Source: Physcia stellaris
Taxonomy: Eukaryota > Ascomycota > Lecanoromycetes > Caliciales > Physciaceae
NCBI GenBank assembly: GCA_018902385.1
Contig: JABSSW010000064.1
Location: 1-64,000, forward strand
Direction of reading: 5' to 3'
Length of the DNA: 64,000 nucleotides
Shown: piece by piece, positions 10,269 to 21,805 of the stretch
Position numbering within the stretch: the stretch's first letter is position 1
Layout of the letters: each line of letters starts with the position of its first letter
Position numbers and translations under genes: made by a program
The notes under the pieces: model-generated
The model's input: the letters and a program-made list of their open reading frames with translations, nothing else
Database searches by the model: none
Told to the model about the DNA's origin: nothing

Positions 10269-11771
10269 TTAGAGACAAATGCTGGCGAGGAATGGAACAT
10301 TGCTGGAGGAAATCATAGGTTCATGTAGAGGAGCAGGTCAATCCATGGTCTGGTGTGGTGCTATCTTGCCTCTCATGTACTCTAGTTTCATCACTGATAT
10401 ACCCGTTGTGACGAAATGCGTACCCATTCTTGACACAACATTGAAAAATAACGGGAAAGAGACATCATCTTCTGATTCCGTCCCAAGTCGGGTGATCTTA
10501 GCTTCCTCATGATTGAAATTTGAAACTTAGCACCATAAGTGCTAGGCCATGGGATAAAAATTCATGTAGACCATGATATTCGAGCCGTCGCTTATACAGC
10601 TCAGTATGTCAATAGCGGTGGCTACTTCGGGAGCTGACACGTTTACACCGGTATGCACATACTAATCCAGATGGAAATCTAGCCTCAAGACTGAAATGAA
10701 CAAGTTTCCCTTCCTTTTGGGATCTCGAGCAGGTCCGGAAGCAAATCCTATTGAATTTTCGAAGTCAGTATTGTTAGATAGAGTTGTTTCAGGGGAGAGA
10801 CATGTCTCAGGAAGTTCACGATTGTCGTTGACTGCACAGTCATCATTTTGAGACTCGGCAAACAGTACAAGAAGGGAATGCACTTACAGCGTTGGTCACC
10901 GTACCAATTGGAGGGAACTTCTCCAGATTGTAGCCATAAGCGAAAAAGATGAAATGACGCTATGCAATGGACCCGTCCTTGAAGCCATCGATCTTGAGCT
11001 CCATTCTAACATGATAAGACTGTGGCTGGTGGCGAATTTTGACAATCACTGGATCATCCTTGGTTGGAGAGACCGCCGAACGCGACTCCACCTTCCATCA
11101 AAGGCGAGATGTCAACGCGACGCCAATGTGCTCTATGCTTCTTGGGTGCAGCTGATGTTGATGCTGAGCTACGCACTGTTCGCTCTCTGGCGGTGCAACT
11201 TGAGGAGCGATGTTCGTTGCGTAAGCATTCCACAGACCAGGCCTACATTTGAGCCCCATTGCGTTGCAGCTAGAAGATTGTGTGAATTTGTTCATTTGGT
11301 TAAATTGTGGTGTAACAGTTGTCATATTACATACCACCAGGCAACAACCGCTTTTTTCCCCCAAGGGTTTACGAGTCTACGAGGTGAGTGAGAAAGGTAA
11401 ATACTTGACAATCATCGTACGCTGTAGCTATGGACCTAGTCGACAGTAAGGTCGGATCCATCGATCTAGAGCACGATGTCAAAAACAGAGCCTACCTGGA
11501 AAAACTCCTAGCTATGCCATCCGCTAAGGGGGGAGATGTTCGATCTTACCAGAGTCTCTCAAACGAGAACAAGTGCACATAGCCCCAGGCAGATTACCAA
11601 TCACCTTCTAATGTCCATTGAAACAATCCCACCTGGCTCCACACAGACTGTTTAAGACACCGATAAGCGGGTGCCCAGCATCTAGAGATCCATGTCAATG
11701 ATTGCGTTGGACCCCCTTGTTCTCTTTGGCAGTATTCAATTTCTGCTTCATCACAAAGGACTTTTAAGCGT
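10269..11771. other. intergenic, 1.5 kb
   Basis: It contains a dispersed repeat copy near 10347-10498. Several overlapping frames on both strands at 10.95-11.45 kb have no domain or splice support. It ends at the 3' end of the minus-strand F-box gene. Confidence 0.45.
10347..10498. repeat. dispersed repeat, copy 3
   Basis: Resembles 5829-5990: GGTCTGGTGT..TGCYATCYTGCCTCTCATG at the left and CATCATCTTCTGATTCCGTCC at the right. A GCTCAGTATGT motif occurs near both copies (about 5740 and 10597). Confidence 0.4.
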
Positions 11772-13217
11772 CTACTGATCCCAAGAGCCGTCCCAGGCAT
11801 GTGCAGCGTTGGGAGTATTTTGTTTGACAACAACAACTTGCACACCCGCACGTTCCAGGTCACCTTTCGTTCTTTGAACTTTAGACTCTGCTTTGCAGCA
11901 CAATGTAACTTCAGTCAACAACGGGAGAGTTTCCTGCTTCACCTGGTCTAAGCCATCGAACATATCTTCCACTAATGAGAATTGAATCTCATTCATCAGC
12001 ATTAGCAGTCTGAGTCTCTCGAGGGTGGCTGGGAGAATTTCAAAGAGCTTCTTTGGATGTCGGATCGGCGGAATATTCAGAAAAGGACCGTATCTCCCTG
12101 CGAGTAGTTTGTCATTTACTCCACACTCTTGTTCCCCTACAAGTAGACACGCGGAGAACTCAAGATATCTAAGACTTGACAGCCCCTTGAACGAGTCTAG
12201 CGCTGTTAGACTTTTGTTGAACGCAGCTGTTGTGAGGCAAAACTTTTCCAACTGTGGACCAACCTCCTCGCATACAGCTTTCAAAAATGCACCACCGTTC
12301 CAATAGTGTCCGGCTCCTTCGTGGTTTCCACAGTGCTGCCATTTCAGAGATCGGAGATGCGGTAAGGTTTGTAAGAAGTTTCGTATGTGGGTCGCGCTGA
12401 CTGCGGAGTCGGTCACCTCTACATCCCTGACGTTGGAAGAATGACCATCGTATGGCCAAAGGAAATCACTGCTTGGGTAACTTGCATCGGAATGATGGTC
12501 CGCTTCCAGATGGTAGCCCACAAGCCTCCTCATGGAAGGCAATGCCAGAAATGGGATCGAAAGATGGAGTGGTATGTTCTCGTGAATGTCTTCATAGTAC
12601 ATATATAGGGTATGAAGCGCCGACAAAGGCCTGTAGGTGCTGAACAACCGAGGTTTGAGTAGACCACTTTCTGAGCTTGCTATGGCATTTACTACGTCGG
12701 AAAGCTCGCCATGCTCAAGGAAATCCATTAAATACAGTATTTTCAGATTCAGACACCGTGCCAGCAACATGGCAATAATAGGTGCAATCTTACCGGCAAG
12801 AATATGATCGCGCCACTTTGGAACATCTGCCTCGGACAAAAACGAACAGTGAATCAGATAGTCAAGTTCTTGGCCGACTATCTCGATCGTCGTATCGTCA
12901 AACTCAACGGGTTTATCCACTTCCTTTGATCCGCGCAGAACCTGAACGTACTTCGGTGCGGCAGGAGAAGCCGTAAGCTCACGCAATAAGGTTTCATTCT
13001 GTTTAATGACTCTACTGCGACTGTTGCGGTGTAGTGTACTGGTGTACCCGACCGCAATGGAGTTCCATTGGCGCTTGAGAAAGTTGTGCCTGACTATAGT
13101 CGGTCCCGCTAGACTATGTAGCTCTCTGTTCGCTAATGCAAAGGCTTCAAATCCGTCGGGGGGAAGTTCATCGATGATGCGCACAAGCAGTTCGTTGGGT
13201 AATGCGAGGAGAGGCAT
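11772..13217 (-). CDS. F-box protein with LRR-like region
   Basis: Single exon of 481 residues from the ATG at 13217. The N-terminus is a clear F-box (about residues 2-45): LLALPNELLVRIIDELPPDGFEAFALANRELHSLAGP. The remainder has irregular leucine-rich segments (LNLKILYLMDFL, LRSLKWQHCG, LRYLEFSACLL, LERLRLLMLM) typical of fungal F-box/LRR-like proteins. The expected role is substrate receptor of an SCF E3 ubiquitin ligase through Skp1 binding, with the substrate unknown. It is divergently oriented to the F-box gene starting at 13675, with about 460 bases between the start codons. The first frame position upstream is GTG, so ATG 13217 is preferred. Confidence 0.8.
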   Translation of the reverse strand: MPLLALPNELLVRIIDELPPDGFEAFALANRELHSLAGPTIVRHNFLKRQWNSIAVGYTSTLHRNSRSRVIKQNETLLRELTASPAAPKYVQVLRGSKEVDKPVEFDDTTIEIVGQELDYLIHCSFLSEADVPKWRDHILAGKIAPIIAMLLARCLNLKILYLMDFLEHGELSDVVNAIASSESGLLKPRLFSTYRPLSALHTLYMYYEDIHENIPLHLSIPFLALPSMRRLVGYHLEADHHSDASYPSSDFLWPYDGHSSNVRDVEVTDSAVSATHIRNFLQTLPHLRSLKWQHCGNHEGAGHYWNGGAFLKAVCEEVGPQLEKFCLTTAAFNKSLTALDSFKGLSSLRYLEFSACLLVGEQECGVNDKLLAGRYGPFLNIPPIRHPKKLFEILPATLERLRLLMLMNEIQFSLVEDMFDGLDQVKQETLPLLTEVTLCCKAESKVQRTKGDLERAGVQVVVVKQNTPNAAHAWDGSWDQ

Positions 13218-13674
13218 TGGAATTATTTGACGATAATATGACACTAGAAGAACGTTGCCTACCTCAAAGCCACGGCTCGGGCTTTAATGCGAAGAATGAA
13301 TGCCAGTATACCGTAAGTGACCCAGTTATGGCATCGCCAACTGCGAAACGGTATAGATGTAGGCACGAGACCTGACACGGCGCGGCCGGCGGAGTGTTCT
13401 GCTATTGAGGGGGAGCAGGGGCTGTGCCTGAGGTCTTTTTCGAGTTATCATATGCTTCGTCTAGATCTCTTAACAGACAATGAGAGCAATATAAGTCTCT
13501 TGAAAAGGTTTCCGGTGCCAGTGAAAAACGAGGCTCTTAAACTCTTCATCGGGTCCAACTGGTATCCATATGTGCCAATGATGTCATCAGAATTTGCCAA
13601 GGATTGCCAAGAAGTGCTGTAAACAAATCCCTTGCGCGGTCATTCCCTCACGCCTACCTCAACTTTAAGACGAC
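13218..13674. promoter_or_regulatory. shared upstream region of two divergent F-box genes
   Basis: The 457 bases lie between two start codons on opposite strands and must hold both promoters. No clear TATA box or named site is visible. Confidence 0.4.
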
Positions 13675-15294
13675 ATGGCTCGTAAGAAAGGCAGACAACC
13701 GCTTCAGAAACTTTCTTCGAATGCTCCCCAGAATCCCACCGAAAAAGATCCCCAGCAGCTGAAGGTTAAAGATTATGGCAGTAAAGACACATCGCTAGAA
13801 TCCAGGTCGCGTAAAGCGCCCATTTCTCCTGAGTCTCACAGCAGCATTAAACGTCCTAAGACCCTCGCTGGGCCTCTTTCTCCACCGAGATCTCACCTTG
13901 ATCGGCTACCTCCTGAGATACTGCACGCGATCTGCGAACAATTGTTCGAGGATGACATCCCAGCACTACGACTGCAGTGCAAATACCTTTGCGAGGCCGC
14001 TACCCCACATTTTCTACATTCGGTAGATGCTCGATTCAAGAAGACCAGCATCGAGTCCCTACTTGCCCTCTCGAAGCACCCTATCCTGAGCCACAATGTC
14101 GAGACGATCAGTTACGAACCCAACATGGTGCAGAAAAAGTCACGGTTGCAATGGGAAAAGGGTTCTAGTATGGTAGGCTTCAGCCGTCGCATACATGACT
14201 TCCCTCATCCTCCAAAGCAATCCGCCTCGGAGCGAGAATGGCGCCTGTTTCATCGCACTTCGAGGGCAGTGATTAGACATGAGATGGAGCAGAAGCATAC
14301 TCAGAAAGAGCTGGATCTTGCGTGGCCTATATACCAGCGATATTTGCAAGAGCAGGATGATATGATTAGACAAGATTACGCATGTCAAGATCTCCTCCAG
14401 GCATTCCAAGGCTTCCCGAATTTGTCTGCCATTCACATCAACTATGGCTGGGGCTTATGGCCTGGCTACGAAACGTTGAATCCTTTCGACGATGGTCTGT
14501 GCAAGGCTACTAGTCATAATAGTGACGCTGGTGACACAGTCCGGGGACTCAAAGAGTTGATGCCCTTATTGCGAATGCTATGTGGAGCTAGAATCAATCT
14601 ACTCAGCTTTAGAGTTGGCTGCTTAAATTGGAGGTTTTTTGAAAGGTGTGGAAACGATGGTGAACATGCCGATTTCTTCGAAAAATTGAAGCAAATGGTG
14701 GCATGTCTGAAAGACTTCAAACTCGTTATCACAACCTGGTCAGACTTCGATACGGATGACGCAGAGATTTATGAAGAAGAGGTGATCAGATGCCGTGAAT
14801 ACCTGGCGAACGGGCTTCTCGGCCGCCTGCTTGCAGCAGCACCAGATCTTCGCAAGCTTGCAATTAATTTCGATGAGTATGAGCAGGAATGTCCTATTAA
14901 TTTCAGGTACATAGTCCTGGACACGTATTGGTCGCACTTGCATACCATCGACTTAGACAGCGTCGACACCCATGAGGAAGACTGGATGCTTTTTTTCGAG
15001 CGACATGCAAGTACGATCAAGTGCTTGTCTCTGAGCATGGTCAGGCTTCTTGAAGGTGAATGGGCCGATGTTCTTGAGCGTATGCAGGGACTGCTGGATC
15101 TTGATGAAGTGCATTTTGGTGATCTGTTTAGCGATCGACCATGGCAGTACTGGGCCCTCGGACCGCGGGGCTACACCAGCAGCAGGGATGACAGCGCTAA
15201 GGAGAATCAATTGCAATGGGCGTTAGAGGGTTTCATGGTTCATGGAGGCGAGTGCCCACTTCGGGACGAGTTGTCCGCTAGCGGGCAGATCTAG
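13675..15294 (+). CDS. F-box protein
   Basis: Single exon of 539 residues. The first 75 residues are basic and Ser/Pro-rich (low complexity, possibly a nuclear or disordered tail, with KRPK at about 61). An F-box follows at about 76-120: LDRLPPEILHAICEQLFEDDIPALRLQCKYLCEAATPHFL. The long C-terminal part contains leucine-rich stretches (LRMLCGARINLLSFRVG, LLAAAPDLRKLAINFDEYE, LHTIDLDSV, IKCLSLSMVRLLEGEW) in the usual style of fungal F-box proteins that sense unknown substrates. Probable SCF adaptor. It is not closely similar to the divergent neighbour beyond the F-box. Confidence 0.82.
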   Translation: MARKKGRQPLQKLSSNAPQNPTEKDPQQLKVKDYGSKDTSLESRSRKAPISPESHSSIKRPKTLAGPLSPPRSHLDRLPPEILHAICEQLFEDDIPALRLQCKYLCEAATPHFLHSVDARFKKTSIESLLALSKHPILSHNVETISYEPNMVQKKSRLQWEKGSSMVGFSRRIHDFPHPPKQSASEREWRLFHRTSRAVIRHEMEQKHTQKELDLAWPIYQRYLQEQDDMIRQDYACQDLLQAFQGFPNLSAIHINYGWGLWPGYETLNPFDDGLCKATSHNSDAGDTVRGLKELMPLLRMLCGARINLLSFRVGCLNWRFFERCGNDGEHADFFEKLKQMVACLKDFKLVITTWSDFDTDDAEIYEEEVIRCREYLANGLLGRLLAAAPDLRKLAINFDEYEQECPINFRYIVLDTYWSHLHTIDLDSVDTHEEDWMLFFERHASTIKCLSLSMVRLLEGEWADVLERMQGLLDLDEVHFGDLFSDRPWQYWALGPRGYTSSRDDSAKENQLQWALEGFMVHGGECPLRDELSASGQI

Positions 15295-16530
15295 AGTAGT
15301 TGCTTCAGCTACGATGGAGCTGACAGCGACTGGTTGGCAAGTTGGAATGAAGGATGGTAGAGCGCTCAAGAGATATGAGTTGTCCAACGAGAGTTCGTGC
15401 ATGCCTCCACGCGGTCATGGGGCTTTGATAGCATGGATCAACACTTCTGGCGCTTTCGAAATCCATGTACGTACAATTTTTAAGAATGCATTGCTTCCGG
15501 AGTTCTGTCCAATATCTTGGCCCCATTCACACCTTCCACATTTTTAAGAGATCACAAACTTCAACACCTGACAAAGACCTTCGTCGTCCAAACACTCCCT
15601 TCCTTTCACTCTTTGAAAAGATTCTGCCGCTGCACATTCATAGCGCCTGCTTTCGCTGCGGCTGTCGCTGTGCTACCAACAGCGACGCATCGGCAGCAGC
15701 CCACCAGGCACGGTGGCTCTTTCGAGACTCCTGCTCTTGTATCGCAGTGTGAGCTTGGGAGTTTGGTACGCAGGGGGATGACTGCAAATCTCCAGTAGTG
15801 CGTTGTGGACTCCATCTCTAACAGTGAGACAGCACAACTCAGAGTTCCGGATGCTAGATCACTGCCTTGTTATTGGCACGATGTTCCGCGACCTTGACAT
15901 TGTGGCTTTGGCCCACCGGTCAGTGTTTACCCGGGAAATCGGCTTAAGCATTAAGATCGGCTTAAAGCACGGGCGTGAATATTTCTTAATACGCGAGTGT
16001 TGCGCGATATGCAGACTCCGCAGAGGAATCGCTCAAGCTGTCATGGCGTAGCTAGTGTCTGATCTAAGCAGAGCCCGAGTCAAAGTGCTCAGTCTATACA
16101 GCAAAGGTTCGCATGGCAATGTAGGTTCGATTATCCTGATAGTTGCTCTACTGGACATCAGATTAGACATAGGTGTCATATATGCAGATATCTAAGATTG
16201 CGAGACGACTTGGATCCTGCCCGGCCGAGGTTCCTACTGAAATCGGTAAATTTGGTATTCTTCATATTCTTCATATTGCTGTCACACTTGGTGTTTCTCT
16301 CAATTGGCATTGCTAGATGAACATCAACACAGTTCCGTGACCAAGTGAATTGACCACTGGCACCATATTGATTGGTTGTGTTTCTCAGCACACTTAGCCA
16401 ACCTTCAAGGTCTCACCAGTCCAGTCGAGTGCCTTTTTCTTCCTTCTTTTCCCCTTGAGTCTACCTTTACGAACGATAGCACGGCCAGACCATTCAACAA
16501 GTCTCTGCCGATCAACTCGAGCATCTCATC
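15295..16530. other. intergenic, 1.2 kb
   Basis: A 93-codon frame at 15517-15798 with a basic, Ser/Thr-rich N-terminus is present but has no recognisable domain and is not called. Nothing else is supported. The last about 100 bases (pyrimidine-rich, 16430-16460) look like the leader of the F-box-like gene. Confidence 0.4.
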
Positions 16531-17235
16531 ATGGTGAGCATTAAAGTGCATGTGTTCTAGGTTGCTCTGATACTGAGAATGCAGGTTGCCTCATCAAGCC
16601 CTCTGGAATCTCTGCCAGCGGAATTGAAAATGCAGATACTTCTCAGGATAAACCACACCACATGCCTACGTAACCTGGTTCTCGCCTCACCATCCTATCA
16701 TGCTATTTATCACTCAGAGCGCGATAAAATATTCACCGCCGTGACTATCAAAGAATTGACTGCTCGCTCTGTCGACATCCTTGCGGCCTACGATGTCTAC
16801 CAAGTAGTCTTTGAAGATGAACCCACGTGGGAGGGTTTCAAAAACATACAAGCGGCAATGACTATCATCTATGATCGCTATCGTAGTCCAGATCTTGAAA
16901 AGAAAGCCAGCTACCCTGTCCTAAGCATCGAGCAAAGTCTGGAGCTGCTTCACGTCCAGAAACTTATACCATGGGAGACAGAGCTCATGCCAGACAGACG
17001 CGAACCTAGTAAGAATGTCCTGACGATTCGGATTCCGAAGGACACACCCAACAGAGCGCCTCATATCGTGGTGTGCTGCGCCGACCGCGTCGTCTTCGGG
17101 CTTGATACTTCTCAGTCATATTATGGCTATGAGATGTGGCGAGGTGAGATAGGGCCATCCCTGGTGGATACGAAGGAGCATTTGCGATGGTATTATGACC
17201 CAACGGGTCATTGGTGCAAGGAATCCTTGACCTGA
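16531..17235 (+). CDS. F-box-like protein (dispersed family), ATG-only first coding exon
   Basis: The ATG at 16531-16533 is followed directly by a donor (GTGAGC). The intron ends at GCAG, 16584, leaving exon 2 at 16585-17235 in phase 0: M-V-A-S-S-S-P-L-E-S-LPAELKMQIL, 217 residues. A downstream ATG at 16579 lies inside the proposed intron in the same frame. The protein has the family blocks: LPAELKMQILLRI, LRNLVLASPSYHAIYHSERDKIFTA, VTIKELTARSVDIL, and LSIEQSLELLHVQKLIPWETE. It is the best full-length reference copy in the window. It is F-box-like at the N-terminus; the rest has no named domain that I recognise. Confidence 0.78.
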
Positions 17236-18451
17236 TTTGCAGGAACTGAGAAAGGAGTCTATCGAGGGGAACTCCAGCACAGAGTACCAAGGATGCATTG
17301 CGCATAATGGCTATTCATCCAAAAGAGCAAGGTGCCTCGAAGTCGGCTCTGATTTGTTCTAAACCCATTTCAACTACCCAGAAGCGACTATTTGGTGTTT
17401 ACGGATGTTTTCATGCATGTTCTCAATTGTTCTTGCCCATGATGCGACAGACTCGGTATTGTGAGCTCCCTGGCATTAATTATTGCTCACCTAGCTCGGC
17501 TTCAATTCTTTCTCTCATTGTATTTTTCGTATCTTCTTCGTTTCAATCAGGCATTGAGGGAGTCACGTCAAACTCATAGCTCATAAGTCTAATACCCAGT
17601 TCTTTTGCCATCAAACAACATGCAAAGTTATTCAACACTTGGTCGAAGAGGATCGAAGTTGCAGTGGCCATCCAATACGCGATCGCTCAAGGGTGAGAAA
17701 AGTATGATGACTCAGCATTCGCAAAGTTTCCCCCATTCGACTTAGCCGAAGGTCAGGAGTCAGGACCCTCCTGCGCTAACCAAGTCGTTCTCGCCCGGGC
17801 TTCCCCTCTGTCATCCCCATCGACCAACCACCAAGCCTCTTCGTCTACCTCGCGGCCTGTCAGATTGACGACAAGCTTCACGATTCCAGATTGAGCGTAC
17901 TAAATAGAATCCGGGGTCTCTCGATCTTCGTCCTCGACCGTCAAAATGAGCTGGGCCGCTTACTAGTGCTGCGCTGTTCAGCCCTAATCTTCATCCCACG
18001 CAGTAGCCTGGGCCGATAATTGGATGTGCTGAAGAGGATTCTTAAGCGAACCTTCTTAGATCAAGGCTAGCCCTATCACATTCGATATGCCGAAGGCGAA
18101 ATCTCGCCTCTCTCCCAGATCACCACCATGATCTCGACGAAGTTATGGCATGTTCAAGGATTCGAAAGTGCATCTTTTTTTTCTCTCACTTCAAGTCTAG
18201 TAATCCTAAACCTGTGACGTTTGGTATATGAAAGCTCGGTATATGCGCTGCTCACCCGCCTTGCTGCTCAGGTGAAGCATGGCTTCTAGCGCGGGCGAAG
18301 ATGACTAGAAGATGCTAGACCTGCAGGAACGGTTGTTCAGCGTTTGATTAGTAGACAGGAGAATCCTACGACAGTATATGAAGGGGCTCATTCCCCGACT
18401 TCTTGATCTCAAGTTGAATACCTATCCCTACAGTCTGTGCAAGAAGATACA
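17236..18451. other. intergenic, 1.2 kb, promoter side of permease gene
   Basis: No supported gene. It lies between the F-box-like gene and the amino-acid permease. Short frames only. Confidence 0.45.
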
Positions 18452-20593
18452 ATGGGACTCCCGACGGCCGATGACAACGGCATGGAAAAGTCACCTTTCC
18501 CTACTGAGGTTGAGGTACTTTCAGAGGCTGAGCGTGACGTGCAAGCGCTGGCTCGCCTGGGAAAGAAGCCCATCTTGAAGGTATGGTTGCGGCTCTCTTT
18601 AGTACTACTCAGAGAGTGTTAAGATGACGGCCTTTAGCGACGCTTCAGCTTTCTCTCGATGCTGGGCTTCACTTGCACCATCTTGGTTACATGGGAAGCA
18701 GAGCTAGTGTAAGTTTCAGCCTAATACAGACAACCCGAGTATGATTGTGCTGATAAAGGTGTAGTGTCTATACCATAGGTTTGACAAAGTAGGCCAAAAA
18801 CCCAAAGCATCACTGTAGTTACACGCTGACCCTTCTCCCACGCACAAAGTGGAGGCTCTGCTGGGCTGATCTATAGCTACATATTCACCTTCATTGGGAG
18901 TATAGCTATTTATACAACCATGGGTGAATTAGCATCCATGTAAGAGAACCATCAATGGGCTTTTTGGAAGCAAGAGATTTAACGAAGACCAAGGGCTCCA
19001 ACATCCGGAGGACAGTACCATTGGATATCAATGCTTGCCCCTTCTTTTTGCAAGAAATTTGTCAGTTATATTACGGGTACGCTTGAAAATAGCCTAAATC
19101 TCGCTCTGTGAATGAAAAAGGAGACACTGATACCACATTCTAGGCTGGCTCGTCATCTGTGGCTGGCAGGCGATTCTTGCAGGCAGTGGCTACCTCGGCG
19201 GTAACATGTTGGTAGCACTTGCACAGCTAAATTATCCTGATTACGCGCCTCAATTGTGGCAAGCAACACTGGCGTACTGGGCTGTGATGGCTCTTGCTAT
19301 TCTTATCAATGTCACGGCCAGCAAAATTCTGCCGAAACTCGAATCGTTCATACTCGTTCTCCATCTTGTGGGGTTTTTGGCGGTACTGATCCCATTGGTG
19401 CATGTGAGTAACCATCGCTGCGTAGATCTAGAGGTTGATGCTAAGCTTGATCAGTTGGCTCCCGAAAAAGCGTCGGCTCGTGACGTGTTCACAAAATTCA
19501 ACAATGGAGGAGGTTGGTCCACCACGGCTTTATCCGTTTTCGTAGGCCTTCTTGGAAACGTATTCGCCACTTACGGTACTTGTTCTTCTCCATAATCCCA
19601 CTGGTACTCGGCTGATCAAAGATGCTTAGGCACCGACTGCGCAGTCCATGTTTGTTATTTTTTACTAGCTTGATGCCACTAATCAGGGGACTGACGATCG
19701 ATTGCAGATGGCAGAGGAAATCCATAACGCTAACGTGGTCATTCCATGGTGTATATTATCTACAACCATTCTTAATGGTATCTTAGGATTCGCAATAATA
19801 ATTGCGATGCTGTTCGTCACAGTAAACATCGACTCAGTCCTCGAAAGTCCAACGGGTCTACTTGGCTACCCATTCATGCAGGTCTTCCTTGATGCTACAG
19901 GCTCGGTATCTGGCGCATCGACCATGATCTGTATCGTCATTATTATGATGCTCTGCGCCACTATTGCTTTTTTGGCCACGTCATCCCGTATCGTTTTTGC
20001 CTTTGGTCGCGATCGGGGTCTCCCTTTTTCGCAAACCATGGCTAAGGTATGTTGCCCTGCGCTGCTCATCGTACCTTAGGTAGAGCTAAGGAAGATACTT
20101 CTAGGTCGGATCCAAAAGCGCTATCCCGATGTACGCAATAATTGTCATGGCTGGGGTTTCGTGTCTGATTGGACTGATCAACATCGGTTCTGCCACCGCC
20201 TTCAATGCCGTGATCTCACTTGGTGTGAGCTCTCTCTATGCTTCTTACGTCCTCACCGAGGCGTTTCTGCTCTGGCACCGTGTAAGAGGAAACGTTCGGC
20301 ACCCCAGGCAAATGGCTGGTAGCACGTGGCATGCAAATGAATTAGTGTGGGGCCCATTTCACTTACCTGGCATCTGGGGCATACTAATCAACGCTTACGG
20401 GGTTGGATACGGTATCATAGTCATTATCTTCAGCTTTTTTCCAACCACCGCCAACCCCAATGCTGCGCAGATGAACTACAGCTGCCTCATTACTGGATCG
20501 GTCATGCTTTTTGCACTCATGTACTATTACATCTATGCGAGGAAGGTGTATACCGGACCAGTAGTCGAGACAGCACCGTATCAAGTGTCATAG
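18452..20593 (+). CDS. amino-acid/choline permease, APC superfamily
   Basis: Nine exons join in frame: 18452-18580, 18638-18708, 18759-18788, 18850-18939, 18994-19076, 19144-19575, 19630-19649, 19708-20046, 20105-20593, giving 560 residues. All eight introns have GT..AG ends; two exons are tiny (30 and 20 bases). The protein is a fungal amino-acid/polyamine/choline transporter of the Hnm1/GABA-permease type with about 12 membrane segments. Marks are LGKKPILKRRFSFLSMLGF, GLTNGGSAGLIYSYIFTFIG, GELASMAPTSGGQYHWISML, GWLVICGWQA, CAVHMAEEIHNANVVIP, and FAFGRDRGLPFS. These are conserved at every splice junction, which supports the model. It would act at the plasma membrane as a proton-coupled importer; the substrate is not readable. 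No frame break is seen. Confidence 0.88.
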
Positions 20594-21047
20594 ATTCATG
20601 AGGGTAAAGGGCTTGTGTTACTCAGTAAGGCGGCTATCCGATTCAAAGTCTTTCCCTATCGGCGAGAGATACGGTCCCCAAGGATCCGGAATAGCACTCT
20701 AGGATCTTAGAACTTACTTGATCCAATTAGTGTCCAGTCAGTACTCTTTGTTACATCAATTTCTGTCTAAGATCATGAGGTGACACTCAAAAGGTGTAGG
20801 TGTCTGAATGTCACGAGTCACAGCCGACAACGTGTCATTGATGATTTCATGAATGATGTATTAGTCAGCAGTTTTGCGTTGAGACTTCATCCTTGGTCTA
20901 ATTACATATAGACTATGATGTTTCCTAAAGCAAACATTTAAGCTTCTTCTCTCAGCTACAGCTTCATCTTTCTCGCCCAACTCACACTCTCTTCTCTTAA
21001 ACGAGCAACACTAATCGCAAATATTATCTCTGCAGCTCTTCTTCATC
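20594..21047. other. intergenic, 450 bases
   Basis: Permease 3' flank followed by the pyrimidine-rich leader (20941-21045) of the next F-box-like gene. Confidence 0.4.
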
Positions 21048-21805
21048 ATGGTGAGTATGCCTTTATCGCGTCGCCGCAAGTGATCACTAATCGGAATCAG
21101 GCCTCGACGGACCAAGAAAGTTTTCTCGAAGCTTTGCCTGCAGAGCTGAAGCTCCAGATATTGTCCCTCATGTGCGACACTGCAAGCCTGCGCCACTTAG
21201 TGTTTGCCTCAACCTCATACTATTCGGTGTATTGTGCTTGTAAGTCGACTCATATAGAAGCCGTTCTCTTTTGTCTTTGGAACCTCTTGTACTAGCTCTA
21301 CAGAGTATGTCAAAGCAAGTCTTTGTGACAACGACCCTTACCTGTCAATGACTATTAAGATAGCTGTCAAGAGCACTAGAAGCTAATTTCCACTTTATCT
21401 ATAGATCGCGATAAAGTTTCAACCACCGTCACCACGAACGAACTCGCCGCGCGAAAAGTCCACATCCTACCCCCCGAAAACGAGAAGTGTCTCATTTGCC
21501 TCCTCGGGGTCGATACAGACTACAACGAAGTCGTAAAACTAGTCAATGAGCTTTACAGTGTCGTAATCTCCATTTATGACTACTACAGCCTTCCGTCCAA
21601 GAACCCTCCTATCTTGAGCGTACAGCAGTGTAAGGCTCTGCTTCAGATCAAGTGCATCTTACCCTATGAGCTTTGGAGGGATGAGTTGGATGGGGAATGG
21701 ACTGTGGGCGTCAAGTACCCGGAAGATAGGGTCAGGGTGTTTGGTGGTGAGGAAGGGGTTTACTTTAATGTGTATAGAACACCTCCTTTGGTTGGAAGGG
21801 AGTGA
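21048..21805 (+). CDS. F-box-like protein (dispersed family), three exons
   Basis: Exons are 21048-21050 (the ATG alone), 21101-21239 and 21405-21805, giving 180 residues. Intron 1 (50 bases) has GTGAGT and a CACTAATCGG branch. Intron 2 (165 bases) starts GTAAGT and ends CTATAG. Spliced protein: MASTDQESFLEALPAELKLQ at the start, then TASLRHLVFASTSYYSVYCA, then YRDKVSTTVTTNELAARKVHIL across the second junction, then LSVQQCKALLQIKCILPYEL. These align with the single-exon body of the 16.5-kb paralogue, which confirms both introns. It is shorter than that copy at the C-terminus. Function unknown beyond the F-box-like start. Confidence 0.75.
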
